From the NCBI GenBank assembly GCA_019649035.1, contig BMAT01006665.1, positions 714,127 to 758,155 of the forward strand: a stretch of DNA of 44,029 nucleotides, read 5' to 3'. The position numbers were made by a program, and so were the translations under genes. Shown piece by piece: positions 25,201 to 36,077 of this stretch (its first letter is position 1; each line of letters opens with the position of its first letter). The stretch comes from Elysia marginata. Lineage: Eukaryota > Mollusca > Gastropoda > Plakobranchidae. The notes under the pieces are model-generated. The model saw only the letters and a program-made list of their open reading frames with translations. It was not told the DNA's origin and did no database searches.

Positions 25201-26543
25201 TCCAGCCCATTTCACTCAATAAATATTTAAGTTGTAAAAATAAAAATACTCGTAAAAATGCCCTTGTTCATTTTTATCTGATCAATGCCTTCCTCTTTAG
25301 CTGCTAGTTATTCATTTTCAGTATAAATCGCTCTTCTCGACAAAGTAGTTAGATAATCCTAAAATTTTTGAATTTTTATCGTTTTATCATTTTCATCATT
25401 AATTTGAAAAAAATATTATGATTGTTTCATTCGATTGCATACAAAAATCTCATTTGTAACAAAGTTTAGATTACAGTTAAAGACATTTCGTAAGTTAATG
25501 GCAGAATATGCGGATATTTGTTCAATTTTTATCATTAATCATTTTCTAATTGTTAAGTTATTGTACTTGCACTTTATCATAAAGCGAGAATATGACACAA
25601 TTGCTTATCTTGTTCATGCAAAAACGTATCCTTGTGATTACACAATCATAGTAACTTACGATGATAGTATTTAACGTATTTCACAAGTCTTTATGCTACT
25701 TGATCCCTTGACAAAGAGGATAGGTGTGGTTGTGAGACTCACTTTGCAGATAAAAATAAGAAAATCATCAACTCAGCATTTTGATTAAATTTGCTTTATT
25801 TGGCAATGATAGATAATTGAACTTACTTCTCATATTTTCAAATACTAGCGGCATACAATCATTTTCTTTTGCGGAGCAACAATCTGCCATAAGCGTTAGC
25901 AGTTGTTCCTTTCTTTGGACTTGCGGCTATAATGTATACTGACAAATATTATTCGTGCTTTCGAGGTTTTCATTGTAAATATTTTTCATGAAGGGGTGAA
26001 GTGTCTTTTGTGACACACTTCTCTCTTTCTATGTTTCTAAGTACTTTATATTTCCTCTAGGCGGTCTTAATATTTAAGAACATTTTTTTGCTTGTATCAT
26101 ATAACCGCACTCTCTCAGAACTTTGTTTGAGCAGGCTAATTGAAAATCTGAAAACACCGAAGTGTTTTTTTATTCTAAAGTTGTTCTTTTTATGCTCTCA
26201 ATCTTAAAACCTTATTTCAAGCTTGATTTCCAACAAATCTTGGTAAATTATAATAAGGATCTGTCTCTGCGCAAAGAAGATTAACTGTGTGGTTCCAATC
26301 TAATCGGCATTAATGTAGAAAAATATCTTCCCTTCGTGTAAGTAATATGTAAAGAATTTCTTCGTAAAAGCGAATTTTTTTTCTAATTTGCTTGTTTATT
26401 TCTTTATTTCCCTGCTACGACAAATGTAACCCTTGCGTCATGTTCTTTAAATATGATATTGATTTATAAAAAATATCTATCATTTGTATCGCACAGTATT
26501 GCTCTTTTAAACCAAACTACTTGCTTAAGCCCAAAACCTTGTT

Positions 26544-26547
<4 letters not shown>
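25201..26547. other. Intronic AT-rich noncoding stretch
   Basis: No supported feature. Confidence 0.6.

Positions 26548-26590
<43 letters not shown>
26548..26590. repeat. CT microsatellite
   Basis: About 20 CT units, followed by degenerate CT-rich sequence to about 26670. Confidence 0.95.
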
Positions 26591-26591
<1 letters not shown>

Positions 26592-26705
26592 ACGCACTCT
26601 CTCTGTGGCTGTTTCCTTCCTACCCTTCTCTCTCTCACTTGATTGGTTTCTCTTTAAGTCTCTCTATTTTCACATTGGGGTATGATCTATTTATAATGTA
26701 TTTAT

Positions 26706-26845
26706 AATGATTATGATGATGATGATGATGTTGTTGATGATGATGAAGATGATGATGGTGATGATGATGATGATGATACATTGATAATGATGATAAAGAT
26801 GATGGTGATGATGTTGGCGGTGGTGGCTGTGAAATCAGTATTAAT

Positions 26846-26879
<34 letters not shown>

Positions 26880-26894
26880 CAATAGTAATAATAA

Positions 26895-26944
<50 letters not shown>

Positions 26945-26946
26945 TT
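26706..26946. repeat. Compound GAT then AAT triplet repeat
   Basis: Imperfect GAT/ATG units (26706-26815), a short unique bridge, then AAT units (about 26845-26946). The long antisense open frames rich in His, Ile or Leu are products of the repeat. Confidence 0.93.
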
Positions 26947-27600
26947 AAATAAGCACATTTCTGTGGAAACGATAAAGAAATAAAAGTAAAGAAAAAGAGG
27001 AAGTGTGTTTGAGCGGAGGGGGATGTGTTAGGACATACTTCTGAAGACTTTATCAAAGAATTGGGCTTTTCATTTTTAAGAATTTTTATAAACAATTTTG
27101 ATTATCTGTAATTTTTTTTTTTTTGCATTCTATAAAAACTTCTTGAAAGTTTTCTTATAATTTTAAAATTCACGACTGTCTCAAATTAATGTAAATGTTA
27201 AGCCATCAACATCTTCATTTGCGCTAATGTATTTAAGACACCCTTTAAATGTTGTAAAGATATTTCCTTAACACTAAACAATTATAGAGCTGTGGAAATC
27301 ATTATCCTCCTACCCGTTATCATCGGTTTAGGGCGATAATTATTATGTTTTTTTTTACATTAAAGCCTCCTTGTTATTGCCAGATTCGTACTACCCATCG
27401 TATTTCCCTTTACCAAAATCCAGGGGAACTGCAGAGGGTGTAGCCCCACCGACTTCCTTGCCATCATATCCCAAGTGATATATTATATTATAATCTTTAC
27501 CCGACCTATTATTGGCGCTTAATGACCAATGAAGTGCGCCACAAAAGGGAAAAGGAAGAAGTCCGAGGGGAAAGTTTTTTCTTTCACTTCTTCTTTAGAG
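26947..27600. other. Intronic noncoding stretch
   Basis: No exon recognised. A balanced-composition patch begins at about 27420 and leads into the island that follows. Confidence 0.5.
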
Positions 27601-27652
27601 TTTTCTATTTGCTCCCTATTTACTATAGCGCAGTCACGTGAGTGCATAGCTA

Positions 27653-27706
27653 CCCGTCTATGTACCGCGACCCTTCTATGTGCCGCAACCCCTCTATGTA
27701 CCGCAA
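27653..27706 (+). repeat. Three tandem copies of an 18-bp unit
   Basis: The units start at 27653, 27671 and 27689 and follow the pattern CCCNTCTATGTRCCGCRA; a partial fourth begins at 27707. The period is a multiple of three, so all frames stay open: one reads PSMYRD, PSMCRN, PSMYRN. There is no independent sign that it is translated. Confidence 0.92.
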
Positions 27707-27769
27707 CCCCTCGTACTCAAACACTTGTCTCCGGCAGCAGCAACAGTTCTCTATATCCCGTGTAATTTA

Positions 27770-28040
27770 TTACCAGGGTTGGCCCGGGGGTCTCCATTCT
27801 GCGCTCCTTGTCGGGCAGCTAAGCTTATTAACCCTGTGAAATGCTCGTGAATCACGTCTAATTGTGACCGCTTGTGATGCTCCGATCATCGGGCCTCCGA
27901 TGCTGCTAACGCGACGTGCGCCGATTGCTCGCTCGCAGCTAGAATCTAATGGCCAACCAATGGGTTTGATATAAGGAAGCCTGGAAGCGCATACTCCCCT
28001 CCCGAAAACTCCCAGTCTTTCCTAGTCATCTCAGGCCCAT
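27770..28040. promoter_or_regulatory. GC-rich intronic island, candidate regulatory element
   Basis: The strongest GC-rich block of the intron. It contains a 26-bp segment at 27895-27920 that recurs with few changes at 42466-42491, a CCAAT box at 27957-27961 and ATATAAGG at 27969-27976. The CCAAT-to-TATA distance (8 bp) is too short for an ordinary promoter, so an enhancer-like or repeat-derived origin is equally possible. Confidence 0.35.
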
Positions 28041-29599
28041 CATATTATGTTCAATATATTGATGTTCGCGTTTCCCTCATTTTACGTTGTTGTTTTTTTT
28101 CACGATAGTTTTTTCAAAACTCGAAATATTCGTTCTCTAAATCTATTCTTTATGTAGAAAAGGGACACAAACATCAGTTGACTTGCTTTGATTTAAAAAC
28201 AAAAATATTGCTTTGTCTTCTCCTTCAACTGTTTAAAACTTATCGTAGGAGCGTTAGTGATATTTATTAACCTATTAACGGGAACATTGAAAAAATACAG
28301 TGGCATAGTGAAATAACTCAATAAAGTTCCACTCTGAGAAACTCAGGAGCGTAGGTACTCAATTTCTTGTTTTACATCATGAGATATTAACAGTTTTGTG
28401 CCTTTCTGCCATCGAATATAGAAAAGATTATAATGGAAAATCTATTTATCGATTTCCAACCAAATCTATCTAACGGCAAGAACAGCAAGGTGGTTTACGA
28501 GATGAAGGGGAATAAGAACCGCAATGAAAGATCTCCGTGATGAGCGCCATGTTTTGATAGAGCAAGTGTTGATCTCGTCGTGCAACAGCACAAACATGCC
28601 GTGAATGCAAGCGTCTTTATAACGTAGAAACCCTAAAAGAGGTTAGTAAGACGCAATGTGAACTCATTCTAGTAAAGTTTTCAGTTTAAAAAGACAGTGA
28701 GGAATGGGGTTTTAGGATGTGTTTGTAAAAAAAACAGTTAAAACTATAGTGCTTGTCATTTTTTAGAGAAGGCTCTTTTGATAGGCTTTCCATTAATGTC
28801 TCTGCGATTCAATTTTTTTCTCTGTGTTTTATAAGGTTTGCTCGTGTCGGTTTAGGAATTCAGTACAACCTAGTCATATTCTGTGTGAAAATGTCTTCAG
28901 GAAGCATAGAAGTCAATACCAAAGTTAAAAAAAATATCCAGTCATGCGTTTTACTGCAATTTGCTTGTCTTTTGCTCTTGCACAACTGCTTGGCTTCTTC
29001 TTTTAATTAGCCACTATAATATTATTTTATATCCATATAGACGTATCGCACTTCAGACATAATTTCAAACTGGCAGTACCCAGTATCAACACATCCGGCT
29101 CATGTTCCCTAAACGTTTCCTTCCGGTCTTTTTACAAAGCTTATTATGCGCGCTCAGCTTATTCACTCAACACTGTGCACACAGTGTGAAATCTGATCAT
29201 CCTGGCGACGCTGAAAGCGACTCGGATGCTGGTCTTCTCTGCTGTCTGCCTTCCATTATGTGATGCTCTTGCCTTAGCTGTACCCCTTTACAGTATATAT
29301 TTAAGAATGGCTGCACATTTTATTTGAACCAAGTTGAAAACGACTCTGAAATGGAGTGATAAAAATGCGATTGTTTTTTCACACAGACACAAAATGAATA
29401 CACTCTTTTATCTTAAATGTCAAATACATCATGAAAATTATGGCTGGTTGTGGAAGACAAGTTTGTGCGAAAATTTAAGTCCGCATAATGCATTAACAAC
29501 TTACAAATTTGTGTATATGTTTACAAGTATATGTATGTGTGTGGTAAAACTGAGAGTCCTAACTCCTGGAAACCATCATCATTGCCCTTCACAATCGGC
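28041..29599. other. Intronic noncoding stretch
   Basis: No supported exon. A GC-richer patch at about 29080-29290 includes the palindrome-like CACTGTGCACACAGTG. Confidence 0.5.
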
Positions 29600-30485
29600 A
29601 GAGAACAGGCCACAGTAAAAAAAAAAACGCCGCCCACTACGGTCCTGGGCAAGCTATCATGCTGACCCCACCCATCTGTCACCATTGTCATTTCCCTCGC
29701 TACACATCTCTTCCATGTCTCTGGGCATACCCCTGCCCCCTTTCTCTGTGGATTCCACAATAGCACCGTGTCTAGTGATTTTGGTTTGTGGCTTCCTAGG
29801 TGTGTCTCCAATCCAACGCCATGCTCTCACTTCAATGTATTTTCTCATTGGTTTCTGCCCCTTCCGCTGCTAAACCTCCTCATTCCTAACTTTGTCATAC
29901 CATTTTATGATTCTTAGAATACCCCAGATACACCTGTTAATATAGGTTTGCATTTTCTTTATTGCCTCATGTGTGGCTTTCCACGTTTACATCCATGTAG
30001 CAAAACTGATTTGGTGTTTGAGTTGTAAAGTCTGAATTTGATCTGTTGGAGTATGTTTTAGCTTTCCAAATATTTTGTAGTTGTTCTTACTTTTCCAGTT
30101 CTTGCTTTGATATCTGCAACTATTCCACCCTTCAGGTCGACAATGTTTTCTAAACAGCTAAATGAAACTACTTCCTCTAGTGCCTCTGTTCCTAGTATGA
30201 ACGCTTTTTCTGTTTCTGCCCCTGACATAAGCCAAGAAAAGAAATGGAATTGGACAAAAGTACCTTAGACTTTCCACTGTAGGTGCGAAGCACAACATTA
30301 TTTGATATTATAATATAGATCCTTAGTTTGGTTTTGTATCTGGCCTTTAGAGTGCGAAAGCAAAACTAGGTCATCTTGCAAAATCTAAGTCATCTAGGTG
30401 CTCCAATTAACACCATTTTCCTTACATCTTCTACATTCCTTCAAAATCCAACGAATAGCCAAAATAAAGAGAAAGCTGCTGGGTA
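29600..30485 (-). pseudogene. LINE (APE-class non-LTR) reverse-transcriptase relic, minus strand
   Basis: From about 30485 down to 29600 the minus strand shows consecutive pieces of a LINE ORF2 protein in the correct order. They are FILAIRWILK and NGVNWST; then the catalytic (F)ADD region reading DDLVLLSHSKGQIQ at about 30330-30390, with one inserted base inside FADD; then EALEEVVSF...LENIVDLKGGIVADIKARTGK at about 30090-30200; then INRCIWGILRIIKWYDKVRNEEV; then RAWRWIGDTPRKPQTKITRH at about 29770-29840; then LLWNPQRKGAG and finally LAQDR at 29641-29655. Several stops and frameshifts break it. The family is the widespread endonuclease-reverse transcriptase type ending in W-x-WIGHTLRK...WNPxGKRxRGRP...LAQDRxxWR. 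It sits antisense inside the large Ig-gene intron. The clade is not assigned. Confidence 0.82.
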
Positions 30486-31479
30486 ACGGTTATAGTGAGT
30501 TGATTCGTTTAAAACTTGTCTTGAGTCAGACTCCCACTCAGCAATGTTTAGATCAACTGCTTAGCTTCAGTTGAAAAATAATAATTTTCATTTTGCATGA
30601 AGTTACGACCAATATATCTCAAGCAAAAAAATCTACGCAGTTAACTGGGCCAATGGGATTAAACTTGATTTTCTATATTTAACCTTTTTTCTTAAAAAAA
30701 AATACTGTGGAACCATATAATTGCAAACGCTTCAATGGGTGAATGAACTTTGTCTCTTTGTCTCTCCACGTCGGTCTCCAATCGACATGGCGTCGGTTAC
30801 AGAAAGTAATGCGGGTTCAAATCTTGAACTTCTTATATCATGTTATGTTGTCTTAAATTGTTTCTCCATCTCATCCAGTCACTTTTTTCTAGGTTTGTGG
30901 AGGCTTTTTGTTCGAAACCGATTAGGACTGTTTGAGAGATACTTTGATAAAAAAATTTACGTTCGTAGTTGGTAGGTATAGATACATTTTCTCTGTGTTT
31001 TTCTTTCCTGCCCTTTCATACAAAGTTGCTGGCCACACTGCAATTCAAAGTAAGAAGTTCTGCAATTTTTTTTAGTTTTGACCCATTTTATCGCAAGATT
31101 TTATCCGTGTAAAAACAAAATAAAAATATTTCATTTCATCAGATTGCAAGCTTAAGCTTAACCAATAACCACTAAATCTTCTCTTTCAGATAAATACCAC
31201 CAACTAGTGACAATAAAGGCCTCAAACTGATAAATTAGAATTGGTATCTCTTTATAACATGTATTTATAAAATGGACACTTTGGTGAGAGGAACAATGTT
31301 AGTTTTACTGAGTATTTCTGCTATAGAATGCATTGCGAGGAAAACAAGGCTGGGGTAAAGGGTATGGTGAAATGGAGATATCGTGACGGGTCGTGTATCT
31401 TTTAGAGGAAAATCTTTGCGAAAAAAGTTTCCACGGCAAAATAAAATTGAACATGATGGTGAACACTTGAGAATGTAAA
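30486..31479. other. Intronic noncoding stretch
   Basis: No exon recognised. This is the side toward the missing 5' part of the LINE relic; no further reverse-transcriptase blocks could be read. The sequence from about 31265 is more balanced in composition. Confidence 0.5.
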
Positions 31480-31700
31480 TCTGGGGAATCGAGATTGCGT
31501 GACGCCATGTCCGGTTGTCGTGTGGCCTCGTTATGGAGAATCTATAGGGCATGCCGGGAAACTCGCGCCCCAGCCAAAATGATTTTTGCTCTTCCTGTAA
31601 ATCCGGTTTTATGCTAGACAAATCCAATACTTCAGGTAGAGAGGTTCGCGTCGCGAAACTGAGAGTGGGCTCCCAGGGAATCTGAGAATGCGAAGGGAAA
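31480..31700. promoter_or_regulatory. Candidate conserved noncoding element with CpG-rich palindrome
   Basis: Balanced-composition unique sequence with CpG clusters, including the palindrome TTCGCG-T-CGCGAA at 31645-31657. An antisense 120-codon frame (31265-31627) starts at TTG and shows no known domain. Regulatory function is inferred only from compositional contrast. Confidence 0.3.
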
Positions 31701-33569
31701 AGAATGGCTGAGAAAGGAAAAAACCTAAAGAATGTCGAAATTTCATTACGAGAACATTTCCGAGAGAGAGGTCTATTTATTATCGTTTTTATGTTGCTTC
31801 TGAAAACTTGAGAAGAGATGATCTTTCTTTGGCTTCATTTGTACATCTCTTTCAAGATGTTAGGATTTTTTTTTAAAGATTTGGATTTAAGGAGAAATGT
31901 TCATGTTTTGTTGTTATTGTTCATCCCGGCGAGTGAAATTCAAAAGACACTTATGAAGTAGTTATCTGCCTCTTTCTTGAAAAACTAAACGTTCTCTCCT
32001 ATTTTACTGATTTCAAGCTTTGGAACAAGCAAATTAAGTTTAATTTTTTTTTTCTTCACAATCAACATTCGTGGATTCAGCTAAGATGAAAAGTACATTT
32101 GAGAATGCGCTGTGTACGTCCTACCTGTATAATTTTATGTCATATCACGGGGTCTACTTTCCTTGAAATGGAACCTTACTTTTATAATTTACTGTAACTT
32201 TAGAATCAACAACGAACTAAGAACGTTAATCGTTTTAAAAAAAAACTCCACTGAAGGTAAAAATCAAACAAGATCAACGCCAAAATTTATCCTTGTATAA
32301 AGTTCCAATACGCCTATTTTAGATTAGCCAAACATTATCCTGTCATTTTCACTTATACCATGAAGTTTACCTCGAAGCATTAGAAATTATCTAATAATCT
32401 ATCTTTGGATAAGACAACTTTAATAAAAAAGCAACATTTTTATAAAGATTTAAAAAGGTACAGTTTATTGCAGGTACAGTAGGCTACAAAAAAGTGTTTG
32501 TAAAAATATGTTTAATGCGTTTGAATTCACAAAATGTGTATCTACTCGTCGCATCCCTTTCTTATTCTTTCATACCGTTTCTCTCTCCACTATCTCTCTC
32601 AGCTTATTCTCTCATCTCTTTCCACTCTTCTGAGTGTCTTAAAATGGTAGGTAGGGGTGCAATGAAGTCGTTCTTTTTTTTCTCAATTTTTACCGATACT
32701 GATTGGTTCAAGTGTTTCAGCAATTGTTCAGATCAATTCAGGAGGTATTTTACCATTCATGACACAAATAAAATACACAATAAAATTAACCTATTCAAAA
32801 TTATTTCCAAAGTCATTTGCATGTGACCAAACACTTTACTGCAAACATATGTAATGTCTAAATTGTGTGTAATGTTAAAAGTCAAAACTAAAACAAAACC
32901 ATTCCTTGTGACCTCAGTGCAACCAAACCTAAAAAAGTAAAATGGTGGTGGAGTATTTTATCGCCAGAAGCTGTGAAAAACCATTACTCCAATAGCACCT
33001 TGGAGTTACACTCATTCGGAATGTTCACGGTCAGTGACGCCGCCTTCAGGAAATGTTCCGAACCTCCCTACGCCTGATTGGAAAACATAACAAAGGAAAG
33101 CTGTTTCTTTTGCTTTTGTTTTATACGCGTCGTACCACACGGATGTTTAACGGATAATTCCTGGAGTGGTCTTAGAAATTTTCTCTTGCTCTTATACTTT
33201 AGGGAGACCGTGAATTAAAATTTATGACACATCACAATCATGTTAACATGCCTGTGTGGGTAAAGAACCTTTTCAAGCTTCAGAATTATTGCAAAATCTA
33301 ACTCTCATGATTGTTTCCATGTGTTTATGATGTCTATCTGTTTGCCCTACCTGTTCTAATTTTGAAGGTGTTTTCCAAAATATAAATGTTGCAAGGGGTC
33401 AAACTCAAATGTCAGTTGGAGACATTATCAAGAAAAAGTTGGGAAAACCGTGTATTTATATCTTAAAAGAGCCTAAATGTCTTGGCTAATTTCCACAGCT
33501 AAAATTATCTTTATGTTAAGCACAGGCATACCAGTAGGTAGAATATTCATTTGACTAGCTTGTCTTTGA
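31701..33569. other. Intronic noncoding stretch
   Basis: No supported feature. There is a small balanced patch at about 33000-33080 without a recognisable motif. Confidence 0.55.
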
Positions 33570-33720
33570 AACCCAAATAGGGAGGGAGAGAAGCCCCGAG
33601 AGAACAAGGGCGGTAATGCTAATGAGGTTCAAGATCAGGGTAGAGAACAAGTGTCGTCACCACTGGGACTGGAGTGGTAGTGCGATTAGTTCCCCACACT
33701 CTAGAACACTCTAATGCAGT
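33570..33720. promoter_or_regulatory. Candidate regulatory patch with homeodomain/POU-like word
   Basis: GC-richer unique patch holding TAATGCTAAT at 33614-33623, which combines a TAAT homeodomain core with an octamer-like ATGCTAAT. This is a motif-level observation only. Confidence 0.28.
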
Positions 33721-35685
33721 TTTGATGTTCTATTGGCACAGCTCACTGGAATATTTTACTTTGTCAGAGAAGCTTTGGCGCAAACTATGGAAAACCTCAA
33801 TCCACAATGGATTTGCTTCATTATAAATCACACTGAAGTTAAGGGTAGTCTTTTATCTACTGCAAGCCGATGGTATTTAAAATAACACTTTTTCGCCTTG
33901 AGCCTTTTAATTTACTAAAGAAATAACCGTTGTCTCTTTTCCTGTGTAATCTAATGGTATGAAACCTACTAATATTTGGGTAGTGGTAAAGTAATATATT
34001 GTTTCTAAAATAATACAGACTTCTTTTTTATACGTAGTTGCGAAGTCAAATCACAAGAGGGGAGCAATGTTTCCTCGATTAGGAAAGGTTTTCTCATTAT
34101 GTTTACTCAGTATTAAAGTCAATGGAACTTGTATAATAGGATATTCAACACATGCAATAAATTGTCTGTTCTTGTAATATTAGTGCCATCCTCAACATGA
34201 TTAATGCTACCGTTTTTGATGCGTCTCAATCCTCTATTTTCTGAGTCTCATCTTATCTCTCTGCCTCTATCGCAATCCTACTAGTATCTTCAATTCTTTC
34301 CGTCTTCATTCTTTTTCAGGATAAAACCTTCATTCTGCCCTTTCTATATAAACACACAGCCTTTCAAACACATCTTTATCCGTGGCACAATGCTTCTCTA
34401 TTATCTCAATGTTGTCATGTCAACACCCAAACAAGCCGCTACACGCATGTGCGGATGGGCAGATTCGCAAAGCTCTCCGAGGAATCCAACCCAGTCAATC
34501 ACTATAATGATCTTACGAGTGTCCGGGTGTGCACATACATATGTAGCGATATCGCAGCAACAGCCTCAACTCTTATGACTCACTGCATACACCCCACGGA
34601 TGACCTTTCCTATCAACGAAAATATATCAACAACTAAACATGCTGTTTCACATGCCCATAATTTTTTAACCCTTTCATGGTTACAAAGGGCGTGTGCAAA
34701 TATGCGAATTGAATTTCGTATAATTCATTATTCTGAATGTCGTTTTCGTTATTTACAATTGCAGTTTGGGGGTGGGGATGGTCTCTAAACAGACTTTTAC
34801 TTTTAGTGGTTCAACGTTTTTGGTTGGGGAATCAAAAAGAAGACGTGAAGCGCTTAGAGTCTATAGGACAAGAAAATGCTTTACTCTGCCTGTAAATTAA
34901 GCCGTTGCCAGTCCTATTGGCACATGGGTTGAATTTAAAAAATCAACCAAGTGATGAGAGCTGTAATTAATTTGGGTTCGTATTAAATACTTTATGTATA
35001 TATACGAGTACTGAATTCAAGTTTCAGATGAAAAGATAGTTACAATAAAAATGTCCTGGTTCATTTGGTAATGGGGGCGTAAGTGAAAATTCGCTACCTA
35101 CTTTTAAAACCTGAAGACTCCTACGTTTTGCTACTTAATTTACTTGAATGCTTTTAAGTCTTTCATCGGTAGAGTAGCTATTCTTTCACAAGATGTTGGC
35201 AATACATTTTTTTTCAATCTTAAGCGTTAAAAACGATATTTCTTATGATTTTAAAGTCATTGGGTTTTCAATTATCCCCATTGAAATTCAATTTTGAGAA
35301 TAGGCATGACAAAAAATTATATAAAAATCTCAAAGTAAACAAGAAGTGTATTGGGATATATTTATTTGTAAGTCAACGAAATTAAAAACAAAGCAGTAAT
35401 TAAACCTGTTCAAAAGTATTTTTATACCAAACCGTAAGGCTACGTCCTCGGTATAACTATAAGGATCACAGTGAAGCTCAAGAGACGTTCATTTATTTAT
35501 CTTAAATTCTAAAGCTAGATATTGAGCAAATGTATCCGGTAAATGTGATCCCAAAACCGTTGGTGTACTGGTGGTATTTGAGTACATATAAAAGTAGAAC
35601 AACAATAATCTTAGTATAATTGAGCTAAGGTCCAAACTGGCACTTGCATCTAATCTACACAGAGATCTAAAGCTAAATGGAAAAG
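33721..35685. other. Intronic noncoding stretch
   Basis: No exon recognised. A balanced patch at about 34390-34600 has short open frames in two phases but no known protein. Confidence 0.55.
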
Positions 35686-35860
35686 TAAAAGTAAAGGGCG
35701 TTTTTATATGGCGCCTAATCCACTAATGTGCTCCAAGCGCTTTACATGGGTTCCCCACAGGCCAATACCAACCAAATCACCTTCTGAACTCACATAGGAG
35801 CAGCTAAACTTCGGTCTCGGCAGTTTTGGGTTTCAGAGACAACCTTATTAAGATTTGCTT
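35686..35860. mobile_element. Probable short interspersed element fragment
   Basis: Contains the string GGCGCCTAATCC...GTGCTCCAAGCGCTTTACA, a motif I associate with short dispersed repeats in many marine invertebrate genomes. It is followed about 110 bp later by a long AAT repeat. Ends and family could not be fixed. Confidence 0.4.
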
Positions 35861-35973
35861 CCTTATTCTTTTGATTTCTATGCGTGAGCTTTGAGTATAA
35901 TTATGGCTATCTGTTGATCTCATTTTACTCCATTTCCTTTGTTCGTAGAAGGGGCGAGTTGGCTAATTATGAT

Positions 35974-36042
35974 ATTAATAGTAATAATAATAACAACGAT
36001 AATAATAATAATAACAATAATAACAATAATAACAATAATAAC

Positions 36043-36076
<34 letters not shown>

Positions 36077-36077
36077 G
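35974..36077. repeat. AAT/AAC triplet repeat
   Basis: About 100 bp of AAT units with interspersed AAC. The Asn- or Ile-rich open frames are artefacts of the repeat. Confidence 0.95.

Noticed and set aside
26635-27095. Antisense His/Ile/Leu-rich open frames
   Set aside because: They translate triplet microsatellites in different frames.
27957-27976. CCAAT box plus TATAAGG as a promoter
   Set aside because: Only 8 bp separate them, unlike normal promoters, and no first exon follows.
30789-30825. tRNA- or SINE-like A and B box (GGTTCAAAT)
   Set aside because: The spacing is too short and the T-arm stem does not pair.
31265-31627. Antisense 120-codon frame as a gene
   Set aside because: TTG start, no domain, no splice or neighbour context.
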